Shown piece after piece: positions 11,901 to 19,491 of a stretch of 64,000 nt of DNA. Numbering within the stretch: position 1 is the first letter of the stretch; each line of letters begins with the position of its first letter. The notes beneath the pieces are model-generated. The model made no database searches. It saw only the letters and a list, made by a program, of their open reading frames with translations, and was not told the origin of the DNA. Origin of the DNA: JABAAW01 sp965216605 (GTDB lineage: Bacteria > Pseudomonadota > Alphaproteobacteria > JABAAW01); the NCBI GenBank assembly GCA_965216605.1, contig CBDCGG010000002.1:1240001-1304000 (forward strand). Reading direction: 5' to 3'. Both the position numbers and the translations under genes were made by a program.

Positions 11901-14900
11901 AAGGTGATGTTCTTGTTGGTATAGAGAACCTTGAGGGCTCGGCACACAAAGACACGCTTACAGGCGACACGGCAGACAACACTCTGAAAGGCAACGCGGG
12001 CGATGACAGGCTCTTCGGCGGCGCGGGCAACGACAGGCTTGAGGGCGGCGATGGCGCAGACAGGCTCGTCGGCGGCGATGGCGTTGATACGCTTATAGGT
12101 GATGCGGGCGACGACACGCTCGTCGGCGGCGTAGGCGTTGATACGCTGACAGGTGGCGATGGCGTAGACACGCTCGTTGGTGGCTTGGGCGACGACTTCT
12201 TGCAGGGAGGAGATGGCACAGACAACTATATCTTTGTGGGTAGTTATGGCACCGACACGATCGCAGTCGATACGGACGGTGGCAATCTGCAATTCAAGCA
12301 GGCGACGGGTCTTGGTGATTTCACTTTATCGACAGACGGTAGCGGCAATGTGCTCGTCGCGGGCGGCGGCGGCACGGTGAAGATTCTGAAAGCTGCCTAT
12401 GCCGATGGTCGCTACAGCCTGCAGTATGGTGTTGAGAATATAGATTTGGGCAAGTTGTCTGTTGGTACGGATGGCAATGACAATAACGAAGACGTGAATG
12501 CTGACGATGCGTTCGTTCGCGGCACTGGCGAAGCAGACTTGATGTATGGCTTGGCGGGTGACGATACGCTGAAAGGTCTCGCGGGTAACGACTTGCTCGT
12601 TGGAGGTTTGGGTGACGACAGGCTTGAGGGCGGCGATGGTGAAGACAGGCTCGTCGGCGGTGTAGGCATCGATACGCTGATAGGCGGCGATGGCACAGAC
12701 ACGCTCGTCGGCGGCTTGGGCGACGACTTCCTGCGTGGTGGAACAGGCACGGACAATTATATCTTTGCCGGTAGTTTTGGCGAGGACACTATTCAGGGCG
12801 ATACGGACGGCGGCAATCTGCAATTCAAGCAGGCGACGGGTTTCGGCGATCTCATTTTCTCGCGTGTTGGTTCGAATATGAAGATCGCGCAAAGTGCAAA
12901 CTCTGGCGCGAACTCTGTTACGATTGAGAACTATGCCGATGGTAAATTCAGCATACAATATGGTTCTGAGAACACGGACTTGGGGAGGCTTTCGTTGGCG
13001 TTAGCCGCAGGCGGCACGATCGAAGCACCTGCCGATGACAAGGCAGACCTGATGCTCGGTTTGGAAGGGGACGACATCTTCGTAGGCGATGGAGGCAACG
13101 ATGATCTCCGCGGTTATGCGGGCAACGACATGCTTACAGGCGGTGCGGGCAACGACCTGCTCATCGGCGGCGATGGTATAGACACGCTTACAGGCGGGGT
13201 TGGCGCAGATAGGCTCTTCGGCGGTGCGGGGAACGACATCTTGGAAGGTGGAGCAGGCGCAGACAGGGTTGTAGGTGGCGCAGGATTAGACACCGCCAGC
13301 TACGCGGGCTCAGCGGGTGACACAGATGGGGCAGGCGTTGTCATCAATTTGTTAGCAGGCAGTGCTACAGGCAACGACGCTGAAGGTGATGTTCTTGTTG
13401 GTATAGAGAACCTTGAGGGCTCGGCACACAAAGACATACTTATAGGCGACACGGCAGACAACACTCTGAAAGGCAACGCGGGCGAAGACAGGCTCTTCGG
13501 CGGCGCGGGCAACGATAGGCTTGAGGGTGGGTCAGGCAACGACAGGCTCGTCGGCGGCGATGGCGTTGATACGCTTATAGGTGATGCGGGCGACGACACG
13601 CTCGTCGGCAATGGCGGCAACGACAGGCTTGAGGGCGGCGAGGGCGCAGACAGGCTTGTCGGCGGCGTAGGCGTTGATACGCTGACAGGTGGCGATGGCG
13701 TAGACACGCTCGTTGGTGGCTTGGGCAACGACTTCCTGCGGGGAGGATTTGGCGCAGACAACTATATCTTTGCGGGTAGTTATGGCACCGACACGATCGC
13801 AGTCGATACGGACGGCGGCAATCTGCAATTCAAGCAGGCGACAGGTCTTGGTGATTTCACTTTATCGACAGACGGTAGCGGCAATGTGCTCGTCGCGGGC
13901 GGCGGCGGCACGGTGAAGATTCTGAAAGCTGCCTATGCCGATGGTCGCTACAGCCTACAGTATGGTGTTGAGAATATAGATTTGGGCAAGTTGTCTGTTG
14001 GCACGGATGGCAATGACAATAACGAAGACGTGAATGCTGACGATGCGTTCGTTCGCGGCACTGGCGAAGCAGACTTGATGTATGGCTTGGCGGGTGACGA
14101 TACGCTGAAAGGTCTCGCGGGTAACGACTTGCTCGTTGGAGGTTTGGGTGACGACAGGCTTGAGGGCGGCGATGGTGAAGACAGGCTCGTCGGCGGTGTA
14201 GGCATCGATACACTGATAGGCGGCGATGGCATAGACACGCTCGTCGGCGGCTTGGGCAACGACTTTCTGCAAGGAGGAGCAGGCACGGACATCTATGTCT
14301 TTGCCGGTAGTTTTGGCGAGGACACTATTCAGGGCGATACGGACGGCGGCAATCTGCAATTCAAGCAGGCGACGGGTTTCGGCGATCTCATTTTCTCGCG
14401 TGTTGGTTCGAATATGAAGATCGTGCAAAGTGCAAACTCTGGCGCGAACTCTGTTACGATTGAGAACTATGCCGATGGTAAATTCAGCATACAATATGGT
14501 TCTGAGAACACGGACTTGGGGAGACTTTCGTTGGCGTTAGCCGCAGGCGGCACGATCGAAGCACCTGCTGGCGACAAGGCAGACCTGATAGTCGGTTCGG
14601 CAGAGGTGGATACCCTTGATGGGAAGGAAGGTGCTGATCATCTCTTCGGCGGCGCGGGTAACGACATCTTGGAAGGTGGAGCAGGCGCAGACAGGGTTGT
14701 AGGTGGCGCAGGATTAGACACCGCCAGCTACGCGGGCTCAGCGGGTGACACAGATGGGGCAGGCGTTGTCGTCAATTTGTTGACTAGCAGTGCTACAGGC
14801 AACGATGCTGAAGGTGATATTCTTGTTGGTATAGAAAACCTTGAGGGCTCGGCACACAAAGATAGGCTTATAGGCGACACGGCAGCCAACACCCTGAAAG

Positions 14901-17854
14901 GTCTCGCGGGCGATGATAGGCTCTTCGGCGGCGCGGGCGACGACATCTTGGAAGGTGGTGCGGGCGCAGACAGGCTCGTTGGGGGTGTGGGTACAGACAC
15001 CGCAAGCTACGAGGGTTCAGGGGATGCGAGCGGGGACGGATTCGGCGTTACGGTCAACTTGCATGCTGGCACGGGTTCAGGCGAGCATGCCGAAGGGGAT
15101 ACTTTTGTTGGTATCGAAAACCTTCGCGGCTCGGCGTTCATAGACACGCTTATAGGCAACGCGGAAGCCAACAGGCTGATAGGCGGCGATGGCATAGACA
15201 CGCTCGTCGGCGGCTTGGGCAACGACTTCCTGCGGGGGGGAACAGGCACGGACATCTATGTCTTTGGAGGCAATTTCGGCGAGGACACTATTCAGGGCGA
15301 TACGGACGGCGGCAATCTGCAATTCAAGCAGGCGGCAGGTCTAGGTGATTTCACTTTATCGACAGACGGTAGCGGCAATGTGCTCGTCGCGGGCGGCGGC
15401 GGCACTGTGAAGATTCTGAAAGCTGCCTATGCCGATGGTCGCTACAACCTACAGTATGGTGCTGAGAATATAGATTTGGGCAAGTTGTCTGTTGGCACGG
15501 ATGGCGATGACAATAGCGAAGACGCGAATGCTGACGATGCGTTCGTTCGCGGCACTGGCGAAGCAGACTTGATGTATGGCTTGGCGGGTGACGATACGCT
15601 GAAAGGTCTCGCGGGTAACGACTTGCTCGTTGGAGGTTTGGGCGATGACAGGCTTGAGGGTGGCGATGGTGAAGACAGGCTCGTCGGCGGCGTAGGCATC
15701 GATACGCTGATAGGTGGCGATGGCACAGACACGCTCGTCGGAAACATCGGCAACGACTTCCTGCGGGGGGGAGCAGGCACGGACATCTACGTCTTTGGAG
15801 GCAATTTCGGCGAGGACACTATTCAGGGCGATACGGACGGCGGCAATCTGCAATTCAAGCAGGCGACGGGTTTCGGCGATTTCATTTTCTCGCGTGTTGG
15901 TTCGAATATGAAGATCGCGCAAAGTGCAAACTCTGGCGCGAACTCTGTTACGATTGAGAACTATGCCGATGGTAAATTCAGCATACAATATGGTTCTGAG
16001 AACACGGACTTGGGGAGGCTTTCGTTGGCGGTAGCCGCAGGCGGCACGATCGAGGCAGCTGCTGGCGACAAGGCAGACCTGATGCTCGGCTTGGAAGGGG
16101 ACGACATCTTCGTAGGCGATGGAGGCAACGATGATCTCCGCGGTTATGCGGGCAACGACAGGCTTACAGGCGGTGCGGGCAACGACCTGCTCGTTGGAGG
16201 TTTGGGTGACGACAGGCTTGAGGGCGGCGATGGTGAAGACAGGCTCGTCGGCGGCGGTGGTATCGATACGCTGATAGGCGGCGATGGCACAGACACGCTC
16301 GTCGGAAACATCGGCAACGACTTCCTGCAGGGGGGAATAGGCACAGACACCTATATCTTTGCCGGTAGTTTTGGCGAGGACACTATTCAGGGCGATACGG
16401 ACGGCGGCAATCTGCAATTCAAGCAGGCGACGGGTTTCGGCGATCTCATTTTCTCGCGTGTTGGCTCGAATATGAAGATCGTGCAAAGTGCAAACTCTGG
16501 CGCGAACTCTGTTACGATTGAGAACTATGCCGATGGTAAATTCAGCATACAATATGGTTCTGAGAACACGAACTTGGGGAGGCTTTCGTTGGCGTTAGCC
16601 GCAGGCGGCACGATTGAGGCAGCTGCTGGCGACAAGGCAGACCTGATGCTCGGCTTGGAAGGAGACGACATCTTCGTAGGCGATGGAGGCAACGATGATC
16701 TCCGCGGTTATGCGGGCAACGATATCCTTACAGGCGGTGCGGGCAACGACCTGCTTATCGGCGGCGATGGTATAGACACGCTTACAGGCGGGGTTGGCGA
16801 CGATAGGCTCTTCGGCGGCGCGGGTAACGACATCTTGGAAGGTGGCGCGGGCGCAGACAGGGTTGTAGGTGGCGAGGGCTCGGACACAGCAAGCTACGCG
16901 GGCTCAGCGGGTGACACAGATGGGGCAGGCGTTGTCGTCAATTTGTTAGCAGGCAGTGCTACAGGCAACGATGCTGAAGGTGATATTCTTGTTGGTATAG
17001 AGAACCTTGAGGGCTCAGCACACAAAGATACGCTTATAGGCGACACGTCAGCCAACACCCTGAAAGGCAACGCGGGCGATGACAGGCTCTTCGGCGGCGC
17101 GGGCGACGACATCTTGGAAGGTGGTGCGGGCGCAGACAGGCTCGTTGGGGGTGTGGGTACAGACACCGCAAGCTACGAGCGCGCGACAGAGGGCGCAAAT
17201 GGGGTAGGTGTTACTGTCAGTCTAGTTGCGGGTGCTACTAACACGGGAGAGCATGTCGTGGGCGACACTTTTGTTGGTATCGAAAACCTTCGCGGCTCGG
17301 CGTTCAGAGACACGCTTACAGGCAACGCGGAAGCCAACAGGCTGGAAGGTGGTGCGGGCAACGACATGCTTACAGGCGGTGCGGGCGCAGATAGGCTCTT
17401 CGGCGGCGATGGTAACGACGCGCTTACAGGCGGGGTTGGAGCAGATAGACTCTTTGGCGGCGCGGGTAACGACATCTTGGAAGGTGGAGCAGGCGCAGAC
17501 AGGGTTGTAGGTGGCGCAGGGGTAGATACCTATGTCTTTTCTGTCGGCAGCGGCACAGACACGGTCGTCGATACAGCGTCAGAAGTCATGACCTTGCGCT
17601 TCGATGGGGCTTCTTACACAGCTGAGGATTTCGCCGACACATCAAACTTTGCCAGAGTCGGTAACAATCTTGAAATCACCATAGACAAGGACGCCGCCGA
17701 TGGCATCGATGACAAAATAACGATCGTCAATGCCTACGACAGCAATGCCGGAACAGGAACGGGCAACTCGGCATTTACGATCAACATCGAATACGGTAGC
17801 GGGAACAACTTTACCGAAGTGGCAGACGCGAACGAATTCTGGCACACCCTTTGA
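2942..17854 (+). CDS. Giant modular RTX Ca2+-binding protein (4970 aa)
   Basis: ATG at 2942 follows a GGAG ribosome site; TGA ends at 17854. The protein is Gly/Asp-rich and made of nonapeptide blocks (GGAGNDxLxGG) alternating with roughly 90-residue non-RTX modules that begin Y(I/V)FxGxFGxDTI, continue DTDGGNLQFK, and end VTIENYxDGKFSIQYG. These resemble the haemolysin-type Ca2+-binding-related domain. A third submodule (DTASYAGSxGD ... GIENLEGS) recurs too. It starts with a truncated non-RTX module and ends with one (EYGSGNNF ... EFWHTL), consistent with type I secretion, but no secretion ABC/MFP genes are in the window. No enzyme domain is seen. An adhesin, surface-layer or extracellular Ca2+-binding role is inference. 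Long antisense frames inside it are artefacts of the repeats. Confidence 0.93.
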   Translation: MALTYTATTTSGTITITNTNAADLYFVGTKPVADFSPADISIVRGAGNMMTITIDGATIKIAVATFVAGRYTLHYGDPDAQPVNLGYLALSKGSDSTNDVVLGDGGNNDISGFDGDDIIYGLGGNDTLTGGAGNDHLFGGDGDDKHNGDDGNDVFYGSEGADRFYGGAGIDTLSYADSPEGVRFDSRYPYSINTGGDAAGDRISVIDILDPTLENLIGSAYNDTLIGNSLANSLVGGAGDDILQGFELGDTFDGGEGSDTLSYEGSNAGVFVSLLLGNAEQNFIGGHAEGDSFAEGAETSFENLIGSAYADTLIGSAGNNILTGGGGADTLSGAGNADTIVNGNMVLGMDTLKGGEGIDDYILSVAGSYTIQGDSDGGNLLFRGISNPNDIVATQDANDPTIVRITAGDVFVTIENYVDAVFNIFYGDGSGGDVADRTLVLEASTEGTSGNDTLTGDVEDDILDGMGGNDSITGGGGNDTIVGGTGNDTLDGGAGADTYVFNSGDGHDTIQDDPDGGRLHFKDATGGGSFDFSQASNGDVTIMVGSDSVKILSAVAFSDGRFTLSYGDEDTPTVLGKLYFGTRSGDTIVRGDDDDLIYGFEGNDNLTGGAGNDRLEGGHGSDRLTGGAGNDRLGGGGGNDTLTGGAGDDRLGGGDGNDTLTGGAGNDSLVGGDGDDTLTGGEGDDRLEGGGGVDTYVFEGNFGADTIVGDTDGGRLYFKDAAGLGDLTFSRAGNGDVVISSDDGSVTIDVASYADNRYSIHYGSGNTLLGVMRLAGDNGEAFSSGDRADFLHGGAGIDTVNYLGSGAGVTVSLLAGATNTGGRAAGDTLVSIENILGSTYKDSLTGNAQANRLQGSSNDDELYGLAGDDRLEGGYGADTLDGGAGNDILEGGYGADTLDGGAGNDTLEGGVGADSYIFAGNYGDDIIQNDDDGGKLYFKGATGLSDFGFTYDADGNFVMTTGGGSVTFNSVSANLFSIHYGTNDTELGRLSAADATGGLLEAPNNEDKTDLLIGSAVADTLRGLAGNDDLRGNAGNDILEGGDGDDRLVGNTGDDTLEGGAGADTLIGGLGTDTASYASSNEGVNGAGVEVSLVAGATNTGEHAEGDTLFAIENLRGSDYKDTLTGNAGDNRLVGGAGNDTLTGGLGDDILVGGTGADTYVFTGGYGNDIIRGDTDGGTLQFKDATSRSDLRFSREANGDVVITSSGGSVKILQAAYEDGRYSISYGDGANEVVLGKLYYGTSEAETLTGTAGSTDRNLLLGFGGGDTLTGGAGIDILIGGAGDDILEGGAGADSYIFGGNFGEDTIQNDGDGGNLYFRSAGDANDLSIGLVGSNYEIKTGANKVTVEGAGSYTIHYGSEDTVLGRVLLVKTAGEDTSATDDEGQDLIYGSIGDDTLRGLGGDDDIRGNDGADKLYGGAGADTLDGGAGADTLEGGEGADTLDGGAGADTASYAGSAGDTDGAGVVVNLFRGTATGNDAEGDVLVGIENLEGSAHKDILIGDTAANTLQGNAGDDRLVGGAGNDRLEGGAGVDTLVGNIGNDFLQGGEGTDNYIFAGSFGTDTIEVDTDGGNLQFKQATGLGDFTFSTDGSGNVLVAGGGGTVKILKAAYADGRYNLQYGVENIDLGKLSVGTDGDDNSEVANADDAFVGGTGEADLMYGLAGVDTLKGFAGNDLLFGGSGDDRLEGGDGADRLVGGDGADTLEGGADNDVLVGGLGADEYVFEAGHGADIIRGDTDGGELQFKAATNGDAFSFSRVGDLVTLGVGSDSVAIGGFANGNYVLQYGTGDTSLGRLAVATQEGGALRANADDEQDWLKGLAGDDILVGNGGDDRIDGGAGNDRLFGGGGVDTLTGGAGVDTLVGGLGDDFLRGGAGTDNYIFAGSFGEDTIQGDADGGNLQFKQATGLDDLIFSRVGLNNENVKITQGVNSVTIENYVDGKFSIQYGSDNTDLGRLSLAAAAGGMIEAAADDKADLMLGLAGDDIFVGDGGNDDLRGYAGNDMLTGGAGNDRLIGGDGIDTLKGGAGNDRLEGGLGADKYVFESGGGRDIIVDDTDGGELQFQGALKASDLEFSRAPNGNVIARVGVDVVVILPSAQGAATYSVAHGASDTALGALMIVDGEGVATADTTETALGDDAKDVMVGTIGRDTLRGLGENDRLYGAAGNDELDGGDGDDTLTGGAGDDTLIGGAGTDTYVFAGDYGADIIRGDTDGGTLLFKDATSRGDLRFSRVGENMKITQSANSVTIEDYENGKFSISYGDAGNEVALGKLYYGTSGAETFTGTADENLLLGFGGVDTLTGGDGVDTLVGGLGNDFLRGGTGTDVYVFGGNFGEDTIQGDTDGGNLQFKGATGFGDFSFSRVGENNENVQITQGVNSVTIENYADGRFSIQYGSENTELGRLSLAVTAGGTLEAPADDKADMMLGLEGDDIFVGYGGNDDLRGYAGNDMLTGGAGNDLLIGGAGNDILEGGAGADRVVGGAGLDTASYAGSTDTDGVGVVINLLAGSATGNDAEGDVLVGIENLEGSSHKDTLIGDTADNTLQGNAGDDRLVGGAGNDRLEGGDGADRLVGGDGVDTLIGDAGDDTLIGGLGNDFLQGGDGTDNYIFVGSFGEDTIQGDTDGGNLQFKQATGLGDFTLSTDGSGNVLVAGGGGTVKILKAAYADGRYSLQYGVENIDLGKLSVGTDGNDNNEDVNADDAFVHGTGEADLMYGLAGDDTLKGLAGNDLLVGGLGDDRLEGGDGEDRLVGGVGIDTLIGGDGIDTLGGGLGNDFLQGGTGTDIYVFAGSFGEDTIQGDTDGGNLQFKQATGFGDLIFSRVGSNMKIAQSANSGANSVTIENYADGKFSIQYGSENTDLGRLSLALAAGGTIEAPADDKADLMLGLEGDDIFVGYGGNDDLRGYAGNDMLTGGAGNDLLIGGDGIDTLTGGVGADRLFGGDGNDILEGGAGADRVVGGAGLDTASYAGSTDTDGAGVVVNLLAGSVTGNDAEGDVLVGIENLEGSAHKDTLTGDTADNTLKGNAGDDRLFGGAGNDRLEGGDGADRLVGGDGVDTLIGDAGDDTLVGGVGVDTLTGGDGVDTLVGGLGDDFLQGGDGTDNYIFVGSYGTDTIAVDTDGGNLQFKQATGLGDFTLSTDGSGNVLVAGGGGTVKILKAAYADGRYSLQYGVENIDLGKLSVGTDGNDNNEDVNADDAFVRGTGEADLMYGLAGDDTLKGLAGNDLLVGGLGDDRLEGGDGEDRLVGGVGIDTLIGGDGTDTLVGGLGDDFLRGGTGTDNYIFAGSFGEDTIQGDTDGGNLQFKQATGFGDLIFSRVGSNMKIAQSANSGANSVTIENYADGKFSIQYGSENTDLGRLSLALAAGGTIEAPADDKADLMLGLEGDDIFVGDGGNDDLRGYAGNDMLTGGAGNDLLIGGDGIDTLTGGVGADRLFGGAGNDILEGGAGADRVVGGAGLDTASYAGSAGDTDGAGVVINLLAGSATGNDAEGDVLVGIENLEGSAHKDILIGDTADNTLKGNAGEDRLFGGAGNDRLEGGSGNDRLVGGDGVDTLIGDAGDDTLVGNGGNDRLEGGEGADRLVGGVGVDTLTGGDGVDTLVGGLGNDFLRGGFGADNYIFAGSYGTDTIAVDTDGGNLQFKQATGLGDFTLSTDGSGNVLVAGGGGTVKILKAAYADGRYSLQYGVENIDLGKLSVGTDGNDNNEDVNADDAFVRGTGEADLMYGLAGDDTLKGLAGNDLLVGGLGDDRLEGGDGEDRLVGGVGIDTLIGGDGIDTLVGGLGNDFLQGGAGTDIYVFAGSFGEDTIQGDTDGGNLQFKQATGFGDLIFSRVGSNMKIVQSANSGANSVTIENYADGKFSIQYGSENTDLGRLSLALAAGGTIEAPAGDKADLIVGSAEVDTLDGKEGADHLFGGAGNDILEGGAGADRVVGGAGLDTASYAGSAGDTDGAGVVVNLLTSSATGNDAEGDILVGIENLEGSAHKDRLIGDTAANTLKGLAGDDRLFGGAGDDILEGGAGADRLVGGVGTDTASYEGSGDASGDGFGVTVNLHAGTGSGEHAEGDTFVGIENLRGSAFIDTLIGNAEANRLIGGDGIDTLVGGLGNDFLRGGTGTDIYVFGGNFGEDTIQGDTDGGNLQFKQAAGLGDFTLSTDGSGNVLVAGGGGTVKILKAAYADGRYNLQYGAENIDLGKLSVGTDGDDNSEDANADDAFVRGTGEADLMYGLAGDDTLKGLAGNDLLVGGLGDDRLEGGDGEDRLVGGVGIDTLIGGDGTDTLVGNIGNDFLRGGAGTDIYVFGGNFGEDTIQGDTDGGNLQFKQATGFGDFIFSRVGSNMKIAQSANSGANSVTIENYADGKFSIQYGSENTDLGRLSLAVAAGGTIEAAAGDKADLMLGLEGDDIFVGDGGNDDLRGYAGNDRLTGGAGNDLLVGGLGDDRLEGGDGEDRLVGGGGIDTLIGGDGTDTLVGNIGNDFLQGGIGTDTYIFAGSFGEDTIQGDTDGGNLQFKQATGFGDLIFSRVGSNMKIVQSANSGANSVTIENYADGKFSIQYGSENTNLGRLSLALAAGGTIEAAAGDKADLMLGLEGDDIFVGDGGNDDLRGYAGNDILTGGAGNDLLIGGDGIDTLTGGVGDDRLFGGAGNDILEGGAGADRVVGGEGSDTASYAGSAGDTDGAGVVVNLLAGSATGNDAEGDILVGIENLEGSAHKDTLIGDTSANTLKGNAGDDRLFGGAGDDILEGGAGADRLVGGVGTDTASYERATEGANGVGVTVSLVAGATNTGEHVVGDTFVGIENLRGSAFRDTLTGNAEANRLEGGAGNDMLTGGAGADRLFGGDGNDALTGGVGADRLFGGAGNDILEGGAGADRVVGGAGVDTYVFSVGSGTDTVVDTASEVMTLRFDGASYTAEDFADTSNFARVGNNLEITIDKDAADGIDDKITIVNAYDSNAGTGTGNSAFTINIEYGSGNNFTEVADANEFWHTL
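10700..16900 (+). repeat. Higher-order ~1.5-kb repeats within the giant RTX gene
   Basis: The marker stretch encoding LGDFTLSTDG occurs at 10831, 12310, 13846 and 15340, spaced 1479, 1536 and 1494 bp, with a more diverged copy at 7681. Each ~500-residue unit carries two alternating non-RTX modules: one with VKILKAAYADGRY, one with VTIENYADGKF. Whole stretches are nearly identical at nucleotide level, pointing to recent expansion by recombination. Confidence 0.85.
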
Positions 17855-18429
17855 GTTCCAGCCTTGAGCCTAGCTTGAGGAAAGGCAATATTGAGGAAGC
17901 ACAAAGCCTCCTCCCCCTCGGCAAGCCGCACTTCCTTTTGAGCGCGTCTCCAGTGAGCACCTTTGGACGGAGAGCGAGCCTTCCTGTCAATTGTCTCCTC
18001 TTGGCGCACATTGCGTTTCCCCCGAAAAATAGCCATCGTTCATCAAACGCAGAAAGCAAAGACCGATTCGCGTCCTTTTTTCATCTCGCTTCCCTCTCTA
18101 GTAGAGCGCAAAACGGAGCATTTTCTCCGCCAAAATGACGATTTTTGTTTTTTGCCCTTTCTGCCTCAATGCCCAAAAACCCCTTGTTCACTAGCTTTTG
18201 AAAATATCTCTGACAAGGGTCAGAGGCGTTTGACATCTATTCTCCGCCAAAAACACCACTTTTGCATTTTTGCCAGTTTTGCACAGGTACAAGAAAACTC
18301 CCTTGTTTCCTTGATTCTTAAAACGTTTGTGCAATGATTAGTGTCATTAGTGCAACTAATCGTGTCACAGTGCAATGTTTAGTGTCACTCTACAGCAATC
18401 ATTCTACAGCTACGCTTGCCAGCAAAAGA
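17855..18429. other. Intergenic region between the giant RTX gene and tRNA-Thr
   Basis: No gene is supported. Two degenerate ~110-bp segments (about 18115-18215 and 18240-18325) share a start like TTCTCCGCCAAAA and a later CTTGTT motif. They are followed by three ~20-bp iterons (separate entry). Short frames here lack ribosome sites and recognisable content. A weak GAGGA/TCCTC inverted repeat at about 17894-17914 is not followed by a T tract, so no terminator is called. Confidence 0.6.
18329..18389. repeat. Three ~20-bp iterons next to tRNA-Thr
   Basis: Copies start at 18329, 18350 and 18370. Each reads GTGCAA, four or five variable bases, then a TAGTGTCA-like or TCGTGTCA-like end. They sit 41 bp from the 3' end of the tRNA. 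Regular 20-21 bp spacing puts each copy on the same helical face. Function unknown: protein-binding iterons, an integrase arm-site array or simple slippage. Confidence 0.75.
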
Positions 18430-18501
18430 TGCCGCAAGGAGGAATCGAACCTCCGACCTCACCCTTACCAAGGGCGTGCTCTACCACTGAGCTACTGCGG
18501 C
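18430..18501 (-). tRNA. tRNA-Thr (anticodon GGT)
   Basis: The minus strand folds into a full cloverleaf. The acceptor GCCGCAG pairs with TTGCGGC, with discriminator A at 18430. The D arm is GCTC/GAGC. The anticodon stem-loop is CGCCC-TTGGTAA-GGGTG with anticodon GGT. The T arm is GGAGG-TTCGATT-CCTCC. CCA is not encoded (the next bases are TCT), so this cell needs a CCA-adding enzyme, which is present at about 36 kb. Confidence 0.97.
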
Positions 18502-18903
18502 AAAATAACAAACTCCTGCAAGACCCGCAAAAAACAAGAACAAAAAACAAGAACAAAAGACAAGACTAAACAAAAATATCCTCACAGGCAACAACTCTGC
18601 CAGTCCTACTCTCTCAAAAAACCGCTCTGCCGCTCTATGAGAATCGCTCGTTAAAACAAAAAATCTGCAAAAAAAAGATTGACTCCTCCGCTAACAAAGG
18701 CTAGCGTGAAGACATCCGTAGAAGGCGGAGACAGAAACAGGAGAAAGAAACTCAAAGGGCAAAGAACCAGAGGAAGGGCAAGAGCATGAACACATCTAAA
18801 AATGCCGACAAAAAAAGGACGCAACCCACATCCTTCTTGACCTCCTGCTTCAAAGGGCAGGGGCGGGGAAAAGAATCGACCCAAACTCTGACGAGGTCGT
18901 GTC
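18502..18903. other. Intergenic region upstream of tRNA-Thr and the 108-aa gene
   Basis: A-rich sequence holding a 13-bp tandem repeat at 18528-18566 (CAAAAAACAAGAA, two exact copies and one variant). A TTGACT at 18679-18684 could be a -35 box for the rightward gene but no -10 is clear. No coding sequence is supported. Confidence 0.6.
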
Positions 18904-19230
18904 ATGGCATCAATTGATAACAGCGGCGGACAAGGCATCGGCGATACGCTCGGGGCTCTTCGAGAACAGACCGGCGCGCAACGACAGCAAGCAGAGCAAG
19001 CCGCGCCACAAGACACAAATCAACGCGTCGAGCGGGATGTGCTCTCGTTGAGCCCTGAGGCTCTCGCAAGGCAGAATCAGTTGGAAAACGCATCTTTCGA
19101 TCGCAATATCGACGAAGAAAGAGCAAGCCTGCTCGTCTTGCAAGTTCAGCAGAGCATCGCCGCTCAACAAAGCGGATCGCTCATCGGAGCAGGCAGAGAT
19201 AGCCAAAGGCTCATATCCTTCCTGCGATAA
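18904..19230 (+). CDS. Hypothetical protein, 108 aa
   Basis: ATG at 18904 with a GAGGT ribosome site 9 bases upstream. The protein is hydrophilic, without signal or membrane segment, rich in Gln, Ser and Glu, with a predicted mostly helical middle (QRQQAEQAAPQ; NIDEERASLLVLQVQQSIA) and the end SQRLISFLR. The DVLSLSPEAL stretch resembles short linear segments seen in flagellar or motility-associated small proteins of alphaproteobacteria, but this is not enough to assign a function. The next gene encodes a 42-aa membrane protein, so the two may share a transcript. Confidence 0.6.
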   Translation: MASIDNSGGQGIGDTLGALREQTGAQRQQAEQAAPQDTNQRVERDVLSLSPEALARQNQLENASFDRNIDEERASLLVLQVQQSIAAQQSGSLIGAGRDSQRLISFLR

Positions 19231-19260
19231 AGTGCGATAAAGCCTGAAAATAAGCAGAAA

Positions 19261-19314
19261 AACCAACCCCAAAAAACCAACCCCAAGCAAACCAACCCCA
19301 AGCAAACCAACCCC
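19261..19314. repeat. 14-15-bp tandem repeat, 4 copies
   Basis: AACCAACCCC recurs at 19261, 19275, 19290 and 19305 with AAAA or AAGCA linkers. It fills most of the 116-bp gap before the 42-aa gene. Confidence 0.9.
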
Positions 19315-19346
19315 ACTCTATCCAACACCATGACACGAGAAAAATC

Positions 19347-19475
19347 ATGACACCAGATTTCGTCCGATCCCCCGAAGACAAAGTGCGACTCTGGCAATCA
19401 TTCAAGCGCAACATGATGCTCGGCGGAGGAGTCATTCTTCTCTTCCTCTTGTTGCTCGCTGTCTTAGTAGTTTAA
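19347..19475 (+). CDS. Small single-TM protein (42 aa), possibly aa3-type oxidase subunit IV-like
   Basis: ATG at 19347, TAA at 19473-19475. A polar N-terminal half (PDFVRSPEDKVRLWQSFKRN) is followed by one hydrophobic helix (GGGVILLFLLLLAVLVV) that ends the protein. Length and layout match the tiny bacterial aa3-type cytochrome c oxidase subunit IV family common in alphaproteobacteria (a short soluble helix ending F-K-R before one TM helix), but identity is too low to be sure and no oxidase genes are nearby. An upstream ATG at 19330 runs into a stop after six codons. Other small membrane proteins remain possible. Confidence 0.5.
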   Translation: MTPDFVRSPEDKVRLWQSFKRNMMLGGGVILLFLLLLAVLVV

Positions 19476-19491
19476 AACCGATTGAGCTTAG

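Noticed and set aside
15449..16552. Long antisense frames inside the giant RTX gene (the longest 367 codons)
   Set aside because: They mirror the codon periodicity of Gly/Asp repeats, recur with every repeat copy, and lack ribosome sites or recognisable domains.
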